Shown here piece by piece: positions 1 to 6,778 of a stretch of 13,501 nucleotides of DNA (positions are counted from its first letter, which is position 1; each line of letters opens with the position of its first letter). This DNA is from Paracoccaceae bacterium. GTDB taxonomy: Bacteria > Pseudomonadota > Alphaproteobacteria > Rhodobacterales > Rhodobacteraceae. The DNA is taken from contig SBFT01000244.1 of NCBI GenBank assembly GCA_006227805.1, positions 1 to 13,501 on the forward strand. Reading direction: 5' to 3'. Under the pieces are notes generated by a model that did no database searches, was not told where the DNA came from, and worked only from the letters and a program-made list of their open reading frames with translations. The translations under genes were made by a program, and so were the position numbers.

Positions 1-335
1 CGGACGCAATGATGTTCGACTATCGCGGCTATGTCGCCGAGGCGACCGGCGCCAACATCTTCTTCGTGAAGAACGGCGAGGTGCATACGCCGCTTGCCGA
101 CTGCTTCCTGAATGGCCTGACGCGTCAGACCGTCATCGGAATGCTGAAGGACATGCAGATCAAGGTGCACGAGCGGCACATCATGCCCGAAGAACTGGAA
201 AGCTTCGAACAGTGCTGGCTGACCGGCACCGCGGCCGAAGTGACGCCGGTGGGCCAGATCGGGGACTATACCTTCGAGGTGGGCGCCCTGACCCGCGAGG
301 TGGCCCAGGCCTACGAGAAACTGGTGCGCGCCTGA
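1..335 (+). CDS. ilvE: Branched-chain amino acid aminotransferase, C-terminal part (5' end outside window)
   Basis: Only the last 110 residues are present; the reading frame is open at base 3 and ends at TGA 333-335. IlvE is a cytosolic class IV PLP aminotransferase that exchanges the amino group between branched-chain amino acids and 2-oxoglutarate. The fragment shows family landmarks: the EATGANIF segment of the PLP-phosphate-binding loop, the NGLTRQTVI segment, and the LTGTAAEVTPV segment near the C terminus. The ATG at 9 is internal, because the preceding codons are in frame and a full enzyme is about 290-310 residues long. The catalytic lysine lies upstream of the window. It converges on cobO with 18 bases between the stops and is followed by a hairpin terminator. 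Other class IV enzymes (D-amino acid transaminase, aminodeoxychorismate lyase) are possible but fit less well. Confidence 0.88.
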   Translation, partial: DAMMFDYRGYVAEATGANIFFVKNGEVHTPLADCFLNGLTRQTVIGMLKDMQIKVHERHIMPEELESFEQCWLTGTAAEVTPVGQIGDYTFEVGALTREVAQAYEKLVRA

Positions 336-347
336 CAGGCGGCGCAG

Positions 348-373
348 GGGGCGTCAGAAATCGACGCCCCTTT
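348..373 (+). terminator. Intrinsic terminator for ilvE, lying across the cobO stop codon
   Basis: A perfect 8-bp stem pairs GGGGCGTC (348-355) with GACGCCCC (363-370), with a 7-base loop (356-362). TTT (371-373) follows on the + strand, and G347 could add a G-U pair with T371. It begins 12 bases after the ilvE stop. The T run is short, so efficiency is uncertain. On the minus strand no T run follows, so it would serve ilvE only. The cobO stop codon (354-356) straddles the stem-loop border. Confidence 0.6.
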
Positions 374-977
374 GCGCCTTGATGCCGGCGGCATAGGGGT
401 GCTTGATCTCGGTCATCTCGGTGACGAGGTCGGCATAGTCCATGAGCTCGGGTTTGGCGTCGCGACCGGTCAGGATCACGCCGGTGCGCTGGTGCCGGGC
501 CGTCAGTCCTTCGAGCACCGCCGCCACGTCGAGGTAATCGTAGCGCAGCGCGATGTTGATCTCGTCCAGCACGACCAGGTCGTAATCGCCGCTTTCCATG
601 AATTCCCGCGCTTTCGCGAAGGCGGCTTCGGCGGCGGCGATGTCGCGGGCGCGGTCCTGGGTGTCCCAGGTGAAACCCTCGCCCATCGTGGCCCAGGTCA
701 CGCCGCCCAGCCGGTCGAAGAACTGTTTCTCGCCGGTGATCCAGGTGCCCTTGATGAACTGCACCACCGCGACGGACTGGCCCCAGCCCAGCGCGCGGAC
801 GATCACGCCGAAGGCCGAGGACGACTTGCCCTTGCCGTTGCCGGTATGGACCAGGACGAGGCCTCGGCCCGGGTCGCCCGCCTCGGCCACGCGGGCGCGG
901 TGCGCGGCCTGGATCTTCTTCATCTGCGCCCTGTGGCTGTCGTCATGGCTGTCGTCGTGGCTGTCGGCGTCGGTCAT
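354..977 (-). CDS. cobO: Cob(I)yrinic acid a,c-diamide adenosyltransferase (CobO/BtuR/CobA type)
   Basis: A 207-residue cytosolic enzyme that transfers the 5'-deoxyadenosyl group of ATP to reduced corrinoid in adenosylcobalamin synthesis or salvage. The P-loop GNGKGKSS (residues 46-53), the FIKGTWITGE segment, the Walker-B-like LVVLDEIN and the late TGRDAKPELMDYADLVTEM stretch are the classical CobO pattern, and the length is normal. The start is ATG 975-977 because AGGAGAGG lies just upstream; the open frame continues far beyond it but is only antisense shadow. The first 15 residues are a Ser/His/Asp repeat encoded by a 12-base tandem repeat. An alternative start at Met19 lacks comparable support. 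It lies 59 bases downstream of the permease gene, same strand. No other cobalamin gene is in the window. Confidence 0.95.
   Translation of the reverse strand: MTDADSHDDSHDDSHRAQMKKIQAAHRARVAEAGDPGRGLVLVHTGNGKGKSSSAFGVIVRALGWGQSVAVVQFIKGTWITGEKQFFDRLGGVTWATMGEGFTWDTQDRARDIAAAEAAFAKAREFMESGDYDLVVLDEINIALRYDYLDVAAVLEGLTARHQRTGVILTGRDAKPELMDYADLVTEMTEIKHPYAAGIKAQRGVDF
935..970. repeat. Three tandem 12-base units inside the 5' end of cobO
   Basis: Units at 935-946, 947-958 and 959-970 share GGCTGTCG and differ only at bases 9 and 11. On the coding strand each adds four residues, giving an Asp-Ser-His-Asp repeat near the CobO N terminus. In-frame gain or loss of units would change the length without disrupting the P-loop enzyme. 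Confidence 0.85.
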
Positions 978-996
978 CGCGGCCTCTCCTGCATCT

Positions 997-1021
997 GTCG
1001 CGGCGACACTAGGGCCGCGAC
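997..1021 (-). other. Perfect inverted repeat (hairpin) in the cobO leader
   Basis: GTCGCGGC (997-1004) pairs perfectly with GCCGCGAC (1014-1021) across a 9-base loop. It fills much of the 59-base space between the permease stop and the cobO start. Neither strand has a T run next to it, so it is not a standard intrinsic terminator. It could be an mRNA processing or stability element or a chance GC-rich structure. The space is far too short for a cobalamin riboswitch. Confidence 0.4.
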
Positions 1022-1036
1022 CGGCGGCGTAAAGCC

Positions 1037-1978
1037 CTAACCCGCCTTCGGATCGCTGACCGCACGGGTCTTGGCCCGTTCCATGCCCAGCTGGCGCTCG
1101 CGCCAGATCACCAGACCGCCGCCCGCGATCACCAGGCCCGCACCCGCCAGCATCACCAGCGTCGGCGTCTCGCCGAACCAGACATAGCCGATCACCACGG
1201 CGAAGATCATCGAGGCATATTCGTAGGGCGCCAGCAGCGACGCGCCGCCGAACCGGTAGGCCGAGGTGATCAGGATCTGCCCCAGCCCGCCCAGGATGCC
1301 CGCGCAGACCAGAAGGCCCAGCGCCTGCGCCGATGGCATGACCCAGCCGAAGGGCACGGTCACCAGGGACAGCCCCGCCGCGGTCAGCGAGAAGTAGAAG
1401 ACGATCGCGGCGGTATGTTCGGTCTCCACCATCCGGCGCACATGGATCTGCACGAAGGAGCGCAGCACCGTGGCGCCCAGGATGAACAGCGCGCCCATCG
1501 CCGCGCCGTCCTGCAGATCGCCCGTGCCCGACAGGCGCGGCCAGAGCATGATCGTCACGCCCACCAGTCCGATCAGCACGGCGGACACGCGGATCAGCCG
1601 GATCCGTTCGCCCAGCAGCAGCGCCGCCAGGATCACGGTGAAGAGCGGTGTCGCGAAGCCGATCGCCGTGACCTCGGGCAGGGGCAGAAGACCGAGGCCG
1701 GTGAAGGTCAGGCCCATCGCCGTCGTGCCCATGATCCCGCGAATGACGTGATAGCCGGGACGCGTCGTGATCAGGCCCTGCCGCAACTGGCCGCGCAGGG
1801 CCAGCCAGACCAGGATGACCGGGATCGCGAAGGCCGCCCGGAAGAACACCGCCTGACCCGGAGGCACCTCGTCCGCGGTGGCCTTGACCAGCGCGCCCAG
1901 CACCACGAACAGGAAGATCGCCGCCAGTTTCAGGCTGACCGCAAGTCCCGGTCGATGCGATGTTAAGTTTTGCGCCAT
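1037..1978 (-). CDS. DMT-superfamily (EamA) inner-membrane permease
   Basis: A 313-residue membrane protein of the drug/metabolite transporter superfamily, usually a ten-helix exporter of amino acids or other small metabolites. Two EamA halves are visible: roughly residues 15-150 (including FFRAAFAIPVILVWLALRG and ATPLFTVILAALLLGERI) and 160-300 (including YEYASMIFAVVIGYVWFGE). The conserved xxLLGE and WFGE ends of the repeats are present. ATG 1976-1978 is chosen because the first membrane segment follows closely; a GGAAAGG element lies about 14 bases upstream, rather far. The longer open frame upstream reads over the divergent promoter and the neighbouring gene. The cargo cannot be told. It is head-to-head with the kinase/phospho-lyase gene (115 bases apart), so shared control is possible. 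The last residues (RERQLGMERAKTRAVSDPKAG) form a hydrophilic, charged tail. Confidence 0.88.
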   Translation of the reverse strand: MAQNLTSHRPGLAVSLKLAAIFLFVVLGALVKATADEVPPGQAVFFRAAFAIPVILVWLALRGQLRQGLITTRPGYHVIRGIMGTTAMGLTFTGLGLLPLPEVTAIGFATPLFTVILAALLLGERIRLIRVSAVLIGLVGVTIMLWPRLSGTGDLQDGAAMGALFILGATVLRSFVQIHVRRMVETEHTAAIVFYFSLTAAGLSLVTVPFGWVMPSAQALGLLVCAGILGGLGQILITSAYRFGGASLLAPYEYASMIFAVVIGYVWFGETPTLVMLAGAGLVIAGGGLVIWRERQLGMERAKTRAVSDPKAG

Positions 1979-2093
1979 GGCGCAGGCTTGCGCCTTTCCG
2001 GTGCCCTTGGCAAGACTGGCAGCAGAGCATTTTTGCGCGTGAGCCAGCCTGTCTTCGGGGTGGCGACAGTGCAATCGGAAGGACGGGGCCCGC
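1979..2093. promoter_or_regulatory. Divergent intergenic region between permease and trifunctional gene
   Basis: These 115 bases must hold the start signals of both divergent genes. AAGGA at 2079-2083 is a good ribosome binding site for the + strand gene (10-base spacing). TTGGCA at 2007-2012 could be a -35 for the + strand, but the base run 17 further on (TTTTTG) is a poor -10. No convincing promoter or operator palindrome was identified. Confidence 0.3.
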
Positions 2094-5000
2094 ATGACGA
2101 ATTCCATCTGGACCGACGCGCTGCGCCGCGTCTGGGGCATCGCGGCACGCCTGCATCCGCTGGACGGGGAATACGACCTGAATTTCCGCGCCGAAGCCGA
2201 CGGCGGGGCCGTGATCCTGAAGGTCATGCGTCCCGGATGCGACCCGGCGCTGATCGACATGCAGGTGCGCGCGCTGGATCACCTGGCCGCGCGCGCGCCG
2301 GGGCTGCCCATGCCCCGCGTGATCCGCACGGTCGATGGCGCGCTGTTCGCGCAGGTTCCCGATGAGGATGGCGAGGAGCGCCTGGCCTGGGTGATCTCGG
2401 CCCTGCCCGGTCGCTGCTATGCGCGTGTCGCGCCGAAAAGCTCGGACCTGATCGCGCAGGTCGGCGCCGCGCTGGGCCGCTGCGCGGCGGGTCTTGCGGA
2501 TTTCGACCATCCCGCCGCCGCGCGCGACTTCAAGTGGGCCTTGCCGCAGGCAGGCTGGATCGCCGGCGAAACCGGCTGTCTGGCCGATCCCGCCCGGCGC
2601 GCTCTGGTCGAGGGGATCATCGCCGATTTCGAGGCGATCCGGCCCGCGCTGGACACCATGCCGACCCAGGTGATCCACAACGATGTCAATGACTACAACA
2701 TCCTCGTCGACGGGCGGATGGGCGAGGGCTTGCGCGTCTCGGGCCTGATCGACCTGGGCGACATGTGCCGCAGTCCCCGTATCTGCGACCTGGCCATCGC
2801 CGCCGCCTATGTCGTGCTGGACCACGACCACCCCGAACGCGCCCTGGGCGCTCTGGTCAGGGGGTATCACGCGGTCAATCCCCTGAGGGCTGGCGAACTC
2901 GACCTCCTGGGACCGCTTCTGCGGATGCGGCTGGCGGTCAGCGTCGTGAACTCGACCCTGATGGCGACCGAGAAGCCGGACGATCCCTACGTGACGATCT
3001 CGCAGGGCCCGGCCTGGCGCTTTCTGGAAGGCCGGCGGATCGATCCGGCCCTGCTGCGCGCCCGGCTGCGCGCCGCCTGCGGCCTGCCGGTGGTCGACGG
3101 CGCCGACCGCGTCATGGCCTGGCTGGAGGCACGGCGCGGCGACTTCGCGGCCCTGATCGACGCCGATCTGGCGGCGGCCCCCCTGGGCTCGCTGGCGGTC
3201 GACCGCTCAACCGAGCCGCAGAACCCCTTCGATCTGACCCACGCCGAAGCCGCGGTTCTGGGCGGCGATCCGACCGGAACAGGGGGCCCCTGGCTGGGCC
3301 ATTACGGCGAGCCGCGCCTGATCTACACCGATCCGGCCTTCCGCAAGGGGCCGTGGAAGGCCAGCGACAGGCGGACTGTCCACATGGCCGTGGACATCTT
3401 CGCGCCTGCGGGAACGCCGGTGCGCGCACCCCTCGCCGGCGAAGTGGTCATGGCCGAGTATCGCGAGGGCGCGCTGGATTACGGCGGCATGATCGTGCTG
3501 GCCCACGACACCGACGCGGGTGACCGGTTCTTCACGCTTCATGGCCATCTCGACCCCGAGTTCCTGGACCGTCTGTCCGAAGGCAGCCGGGTCGCGGCGG
3601 GCGAGGCCTTCTGCCGCCTGGGCGCGCAAGACGTGAACGGCGGCTGGGCGCCGCATCTGCATTTTCAGATCCTGATGACGACGGCCGGAATGGCGCCCGC
3701 CTGGCCCGGCGTCGCCGATCCCGACGACCTTGAGATGTGGCGCGCGCTCTGCCCCAATCCGGCGGCGCTGATGAACCTGGCGGACGCCAAGGTGGCCTAT
3801 GAGCCGCCCGACCGCGCGGCGGAACTGGCCCGGCGCCGCGCGCGCTTCGCGAGCAATCTGAAACTGACCTACAGCGAACCCGTGATGCTGCTGCGCGGCT
3901 GGCGGCATCACCTCTTCGACGAATGGGGGCGGCCCTTCCTCGACGCCTACAACAACGTCCCCCATGTGGGCCATGCCCATCCGCGCATCCAGGCGGTGGC
4001 GGCGGATCAGCTGAAGCGGATGAATTCGAACACGCGCTATCTGCACCCCGCGCAGACCGACTTCGCCGACAAGATCCTGTCCAAGCTGCCCGAGAGGTTC
4101 GAGGTCTGCTTCTTCGTCAATTCGGGGTCCGAGGCGAACGAGCTGGCCCTGCGCCTGGCGCGCACGCATACCGGTGCGAAAGGCATGGTGACGCCCGATC
4201 ACGGCTATCACGGCAACACCACCGGGGCGATCGACATCTCGGCCTACAAGTTCGCCAAGCCGGGCGGCGTGGGCAAGCCCGACTGGGTAGACCTGGTCGA
4301 AGTCGCCGACGACTATCGCGGACGCTTCCGCCGCGACGACCCCGACCGCGCGCGGCGCTACGCCGACCTGGTGCCCCCGGCCATCGCGGCCCTGCGCGCG
4401 CGGGGCCAGGGCTTTGCGGGCTTCATCGCCGAGACCTACCCTTCGGTCGGCGGCCAGATCATCCCGCCTCCGGGCTACCTAGCGGCGGTCTACGACCACG
4501 TGCGCGCGGCGGGCGGCGTCTGCATCGCGGACGAGGTCCAGACCGGTCTGGGCCGGTTGGGCAGCCATTACTTCGCCTTCGAGGAGCAGGGCGCGATGCC
4601 CGACATGGTGGTCCTGGGCAAGCCCATCGGCAATGGCCACCCCATCGGCGTCGTGGTCACCACGCGCGAGATCGCCGACAGTTTCGACAACGGGATCGAG
4701 TATTTCTCGACCTTCGGCGGCTCGACGCTCTCGTGCCGGATCGGCAAGGAAGTCTTCGACATCGTCGACGACGAGGGCCTTCAGCAGAACGCGCGGGATC
4801 GCGGGGCCGAACTTTTGGCGGGCCTGCGCGCGTTGCAGGGCAAGCACGCCTGCATCGGGGACGTGCGCGGCCTGGGCCTGTTCGTCGGCGTCGATCTGGC
4901 CGATCCCGACGGGTCCGAGGCGACCGGAATCTGCGCCTATGTCAAGAACCGGATGCGCGATCATCGCATCCTGATCGGCAGCGAGGGGCCGAAGGACAAC

Positions 5001-5105
5001 ATCCTCAAGATCCGCCCGCCCCTGACCATCGAAGCGGACGATATCGACATGCTGCTGACCTGCCTCGACCGGGTTCTGGACGAAGTGGCGCTCTGGCAGG
5101 GCTAG
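2094..5105 (+). CDS. Trifunctional fusion: APH-like kinase, M23 peptidase domain, class III PLP phospho-lyase/aminotransferase
   Basis: A 1003-residue protein without a signal peptide or membrane segment, so probably cytosolic. Domain 1 (about 1-330) is an aminoglycoside-phosphotransferase/hydroxylysine-kinase fold: ATP lysine K43 in VILKVMRP, catalytic loop HND (H195, D197) with N202, and metal-binding D220 in LIDLGD. Domain 2 (about 410-545) is an M23/LytM zinc peptidase domain with HxxxD (H430, D434), H483/H485 in LHGHLD and HLH (H521, H523). Domain 3 (about 589-1003) is a class III PLP enzyme: NSGSEANELALRLAR (676 on), YHGN (705-708), DEVQTG (D813) and Schiff-base lysine K843 in GKPIGNG. 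NNVPHVGHAHP and NSNTRYLH resemble the mammalian phospho-lyases ETNPPL and PHYKPL. Inference: the kinase phosphorylates an amino alcohol (ethanolamine- or hydroxylysine-like) and domain 3 removes phosphate and ammonia. The start has AAGGA 10 bases upstream. Its stop overlaps the convergent neighbour by 4 bases. The substrate and the M23 role are unknown; a true transaminase is the main alternative. Confidence 0.9.
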   Translation: MTNSIWTDALRRVWGIAARLHPLDGEYDLNFRAEADGGAVILKVMRPGCDPALIDMQVRALDHLAARAPGLPMPRVIRTVDGALFAQVPDEDGEERLAWVISALPGRCYARVAPKSSDLIAQVGAALGRCAAGLADFDHPAAARDFKWALPQAGWIAGETGCLADPARRALVEGIIADFEAIRPALDTMPTQVIHNDVNDYNILVDGRMGEGLRVSGLIDLGDMCRSPRICDLAIAAAYVVLDHDHPERALGALVRGYHAVNPLRAGELDLLGPLLRMRLAVSVVNSTLMATEKPDDPYVTISQGPAWRFLEGRRIDPALLRARLRAACGLPVVDGADRVMAWLEARRGDFAALIDADLAAAPLGSLAVDRSTEPQNPFDLTHAEAAVLGGDPTGTGGPWLGHYGEPRLIYTDPAFRKGPWKASDRRTVHMAVDIFAPAGTPVRAPLAGEVVMAEYREGALDYGGMIVLAHDTDAGDRFFTLHGHLDPEFLDRLSEGSRVAAGEAFCRLGAQDVNGGWAPHLHFQILMTTAGMAPAWPGVADPDDLEMWRALCPNPAALMNLADAKVAYEPPDRAAELARRRARFASNLKLTYSEPVMLLRGWRHHLFDEWGRPFLDAYNNVPHVGHAHPRIQAVAADQLKRMNSNTRYLHPAQTDFADKILSKLPERFEVCFFVNSGSEANELALRLARTHTGAKGMVTPDHGYHGNTTGAIDISAYKFAKPGGVGKPDWVDLVEVADDYRGRFRRDDPDRARRYADLVPPAIAALRARGQGFAGFIAETYPSVGGQIIPPPGYLAAVYDHVRAAGGVCIADEVQTGLGRLGSHYFAFEEQGAMPDMVVLGKPIGNGHPIGVVVTTREIADSFDNGIEYFSTFGGSTLSCRIGKEVFDIVDDEGLQQNARDRGAELLAGLRALQGKHACIGDVRGLGLFVGVDLADPDGSEATGICAYVKNRMRDHRILIGSEGPKDNILKIRPPLTIEADDIDMLLTCLDRVLDEVALWQG

Positions 5106-5875
5106 GGCGTCGCCGCCAGCACCGCGCGCAAGCCCAGGGCCAGCAGGTCGGCCCAGCGCGCGACGCCCGCCGCATCGCGCAACTGATCGTTGCAGACCTC
5201 GACCAGCGCGTGCCGGACGCCGCGCGGTTCGGCATGGGCGGGAATGAACCAGTCGCCGTCATCCTCGATGCGGTAGGGCTCGTTCAGGGCAAGCTTCAGG
5301 TCGGGCGCGACCGCGCCGATCGTGTCGATCAGGATGCGCGCGGCGTCGGTGTCGCGGCGCGTCAGGAACCCGGCATCGCAGAGGCGGCGTTCGTCCTGCA
5401 ACTGCCGGGTAAAGCTGTGGATCGAGAAGGCCGCCTTGCGCGGCGCGCGGTCGAAGCCTGTGGCGAAGGCGCGGTCGAGGGGATCGAAGATCGTCTCCTC
5501 GCGCCAGCGGCGCGCCGCCGCCTCCAGTTCGATGTTTCCGGGAATCTCGATCCGGTCGCTGACCTCGGGGATCGACCAGGCCGTGCCCTTGGGGCGGTTG
5601 CAGTCGATCACCAGCCGGCTGTAGCGCTGCAGGATCAGCGGCGCGCCCAGGCGATCCGCCAGCGCGCGGGCCAGGTCCTCGGCCCCGATGTCCCAGCCGA
5701 CATGCAGGTCGATCACGCCCGGGGCCAGCCCGAGCCCCTCGAGGTCCGCCGGGATCGCCTGGCCCGCATGTTCGCAAACCAGAAGGATCGGGCTGTCGCT
5801 GTCGGCGTTCACCCATTCGACGGCGGGCGGGTCGGCCTGGGCGGCGCCGATCCGGATCTCGGGCCGGGACGCCAT
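5102..5875 (-). CDS. N-formylglutamate amidohydrolase family protein
   Basis: A 257-residue cytosolic hydrolase of the family of HutG-type N-formylglutamate deformylases, which release formate and glutamate. Visible family segments are LLVCEHAGQAIP, DLHVGWDIGAEDLARAL, SRLVIDCNRP and SIHSFT, carrying the His/Glu/Asp residues expected for metal and substrate binding. It is the last gene of the leftward transport operon. ATG 5873-5875 follows the livH stop as TGAGATG, a one-base gap suited to coupled translation; ATG 5891-5893 would add six residues and overlap livH. Neither start has a strong ribosome binding site. No other histidine-degradation gene is nearby, so the substrate may be another N-acyl or N-formyl amino acid. 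Family membership is secure; the exact reaction is inferred. Confidence 0.85.
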   Translation of the reverse strand: MASRPEIRIGAAQADPPAVEWVNADSDSPILLVCEHAGQAIPADLEGLGLAPGVIDLHVGWDIGAEDLARALADRLGAPLILQRYSRLVIDCNRPKGTAWSIPEVSDRIEIPGNIELEAAARRWREETIFDPLDRAFATGFDRAPRKAAFSIHSFTRQLQDERRLCDAGFLTRRDTDAARILIDTIGAVAPDLKLALNEPYRIEDDGDWFIPAHAEPRGVRHALVEVCNDQLRDAAGVARWADLLALGLRAVLAATP

Positions 5876-5876
5876 C

Positions 5877-6764
5877 TCAGGACCGGTTCGCATTGGCCGC
5901 GGGCAACAGCCCGTCCGGCCGCCATAGCAAGGCCGCGATTACCAGCCCGAGGACGATGGCGTCGCGATAGGGGGACAGGGAATCCGGCAGGAAGGCCTGC
6001 GTCATCACCTCCAGCGCGCCGATGACGAAGCCCGCCAGGACCGCGCCGCCCAGGCTGCCCAGCCCCCCCAGCACCGTCGCGATGAAGGCCTTGAGCACGG
6101 GAAAGAACCCCATCATCGGATCGACCGATCCGCGTTGCGCGGTCCAGATCACCGCCGCGATCCCGGCCAGCAGACCCGACAACGCGAAGGCCACCGCGAC
6201 CACGCGGTTCGCCCGCACGCCCAGAAGGCGCAGCATCTCGAGGTCCTGCGCCGCCGCGCGCATCGCCATGCCGGTCGCGGTGCGCCGCAGGACCCAGGTC
6301 AGACCAGCCAGCGACCCGAAGGCGACCAGGATCGACACGGTGGGCACGACACCGATGGTCGCGCCGCCGATCTGGTAGGTGCCGGACCAGGACGCCGGCA
6401 GGGAAATCGGCACGGGACGGGCCGAGATGCCGTTCTGGAACAGCACCTTCAGGATTTCGGACACCGCGAAACTGGTGATCAGCAGGATCACCACATCGGC
6501 CCCGCGCATCGCCCGGAAGGCCGTGCGTTCCAGCGCCAGCGCCATGACCACCGCCGCGCCGATCCCGATGGTCAGCGCCGCCACCGGCGGAAAGCCGAAG
6601 GCCAGCGACAGGAAGATGCCGTAGCCGCCGAAGGTCATGATGTCGCCATGGGCGAAGTTGATCAGGCCCACGATGGAAAACACGATGGCCAGCCCCAGCG
6701 CCAGCATCGCGTAGACGCCGCCGAGGCTGATCGCGTTGATCGTCTGTTGCAGGATCAGGTCCAT
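5877..6764 (-). CDS. livH: Branched-chain amino acid-type ABC transporter permease LivH
   Basis: A 295-residue inner-membrane permease of the hydrophobic amino acid uptake (HAAT) ABC family, pairing with LivM to form the channel. The N-terminal pattern (QTINAISLGGVYAMLALGLA, then VGLINFAHGDIMTFGGY) and the late FIATVLGGLGSLGGAVLAG segment that contacts the ATPase are typical LivH. About eight membrane helices can be traced. ATG 6762-6764 starts 14 bases after the LivF stop, with a weak GGGTGA upstream. LivH normally precedes LivM, whereas here it is the last transporter gene. HAAT systems also carry amides, urea and other amino compounds, so the name does not fix the cargo. Confidence 0.93.
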   Translation of the reverse strand: MDLILQQTINAISLGGVYAMLALGLAIVFSIVGLINFAHGDIMTFGGYGIFLSLAFGFPPVAALTIGIGAAVVMALALERTAFRAMRGADVVILLITSFAVSEILKVLFQNGISARPVPISLPASWSGTYQIGGATIGVVPTVSILVAFGSLAGLTWVLRRTATGMAMRAAAQDLEMLRLLGVRANRVVAVAFALSGLLAGIAAVIWTAQRGSVDPMMGFFPVLKAFIATVLGGLGSLGGAVLAGFVIGALEVMTQAFLPDSLSPYRDAIVLGLVIAALLWRPDGLLPAANANRS

Positions 6765-6778
6765 GTGTCACCCATCGC

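Noticed and set aside
978..1036. Cobalamin riboswitch upstream of cobO
   Set aside because: Only 59 bases are available and no conserved cobalamin-box wording is visible.
1979..2093. TTGGCA plus TTTTTG as a + strand promoter
   Set aside because: The -10 matches the consensus at only two of six bases, too weak to annotate as a promoter.
978..2870. Long upstream extension of the cobO reading frame
   Set aside because: The strong ribosome binding site at the 975-977 start and normal CobO length show the extension is only open frame running antisense or out of frame through neighbouring genes.
3923..6025. 700-residue + strand open frame
   Set aside because: It lies in another frame over the PLP domain and antisense to the amidohydrolase; its Arg/Gly/Pro-rich text has no domain pattern, a usual shadow in GC-rich DNA.
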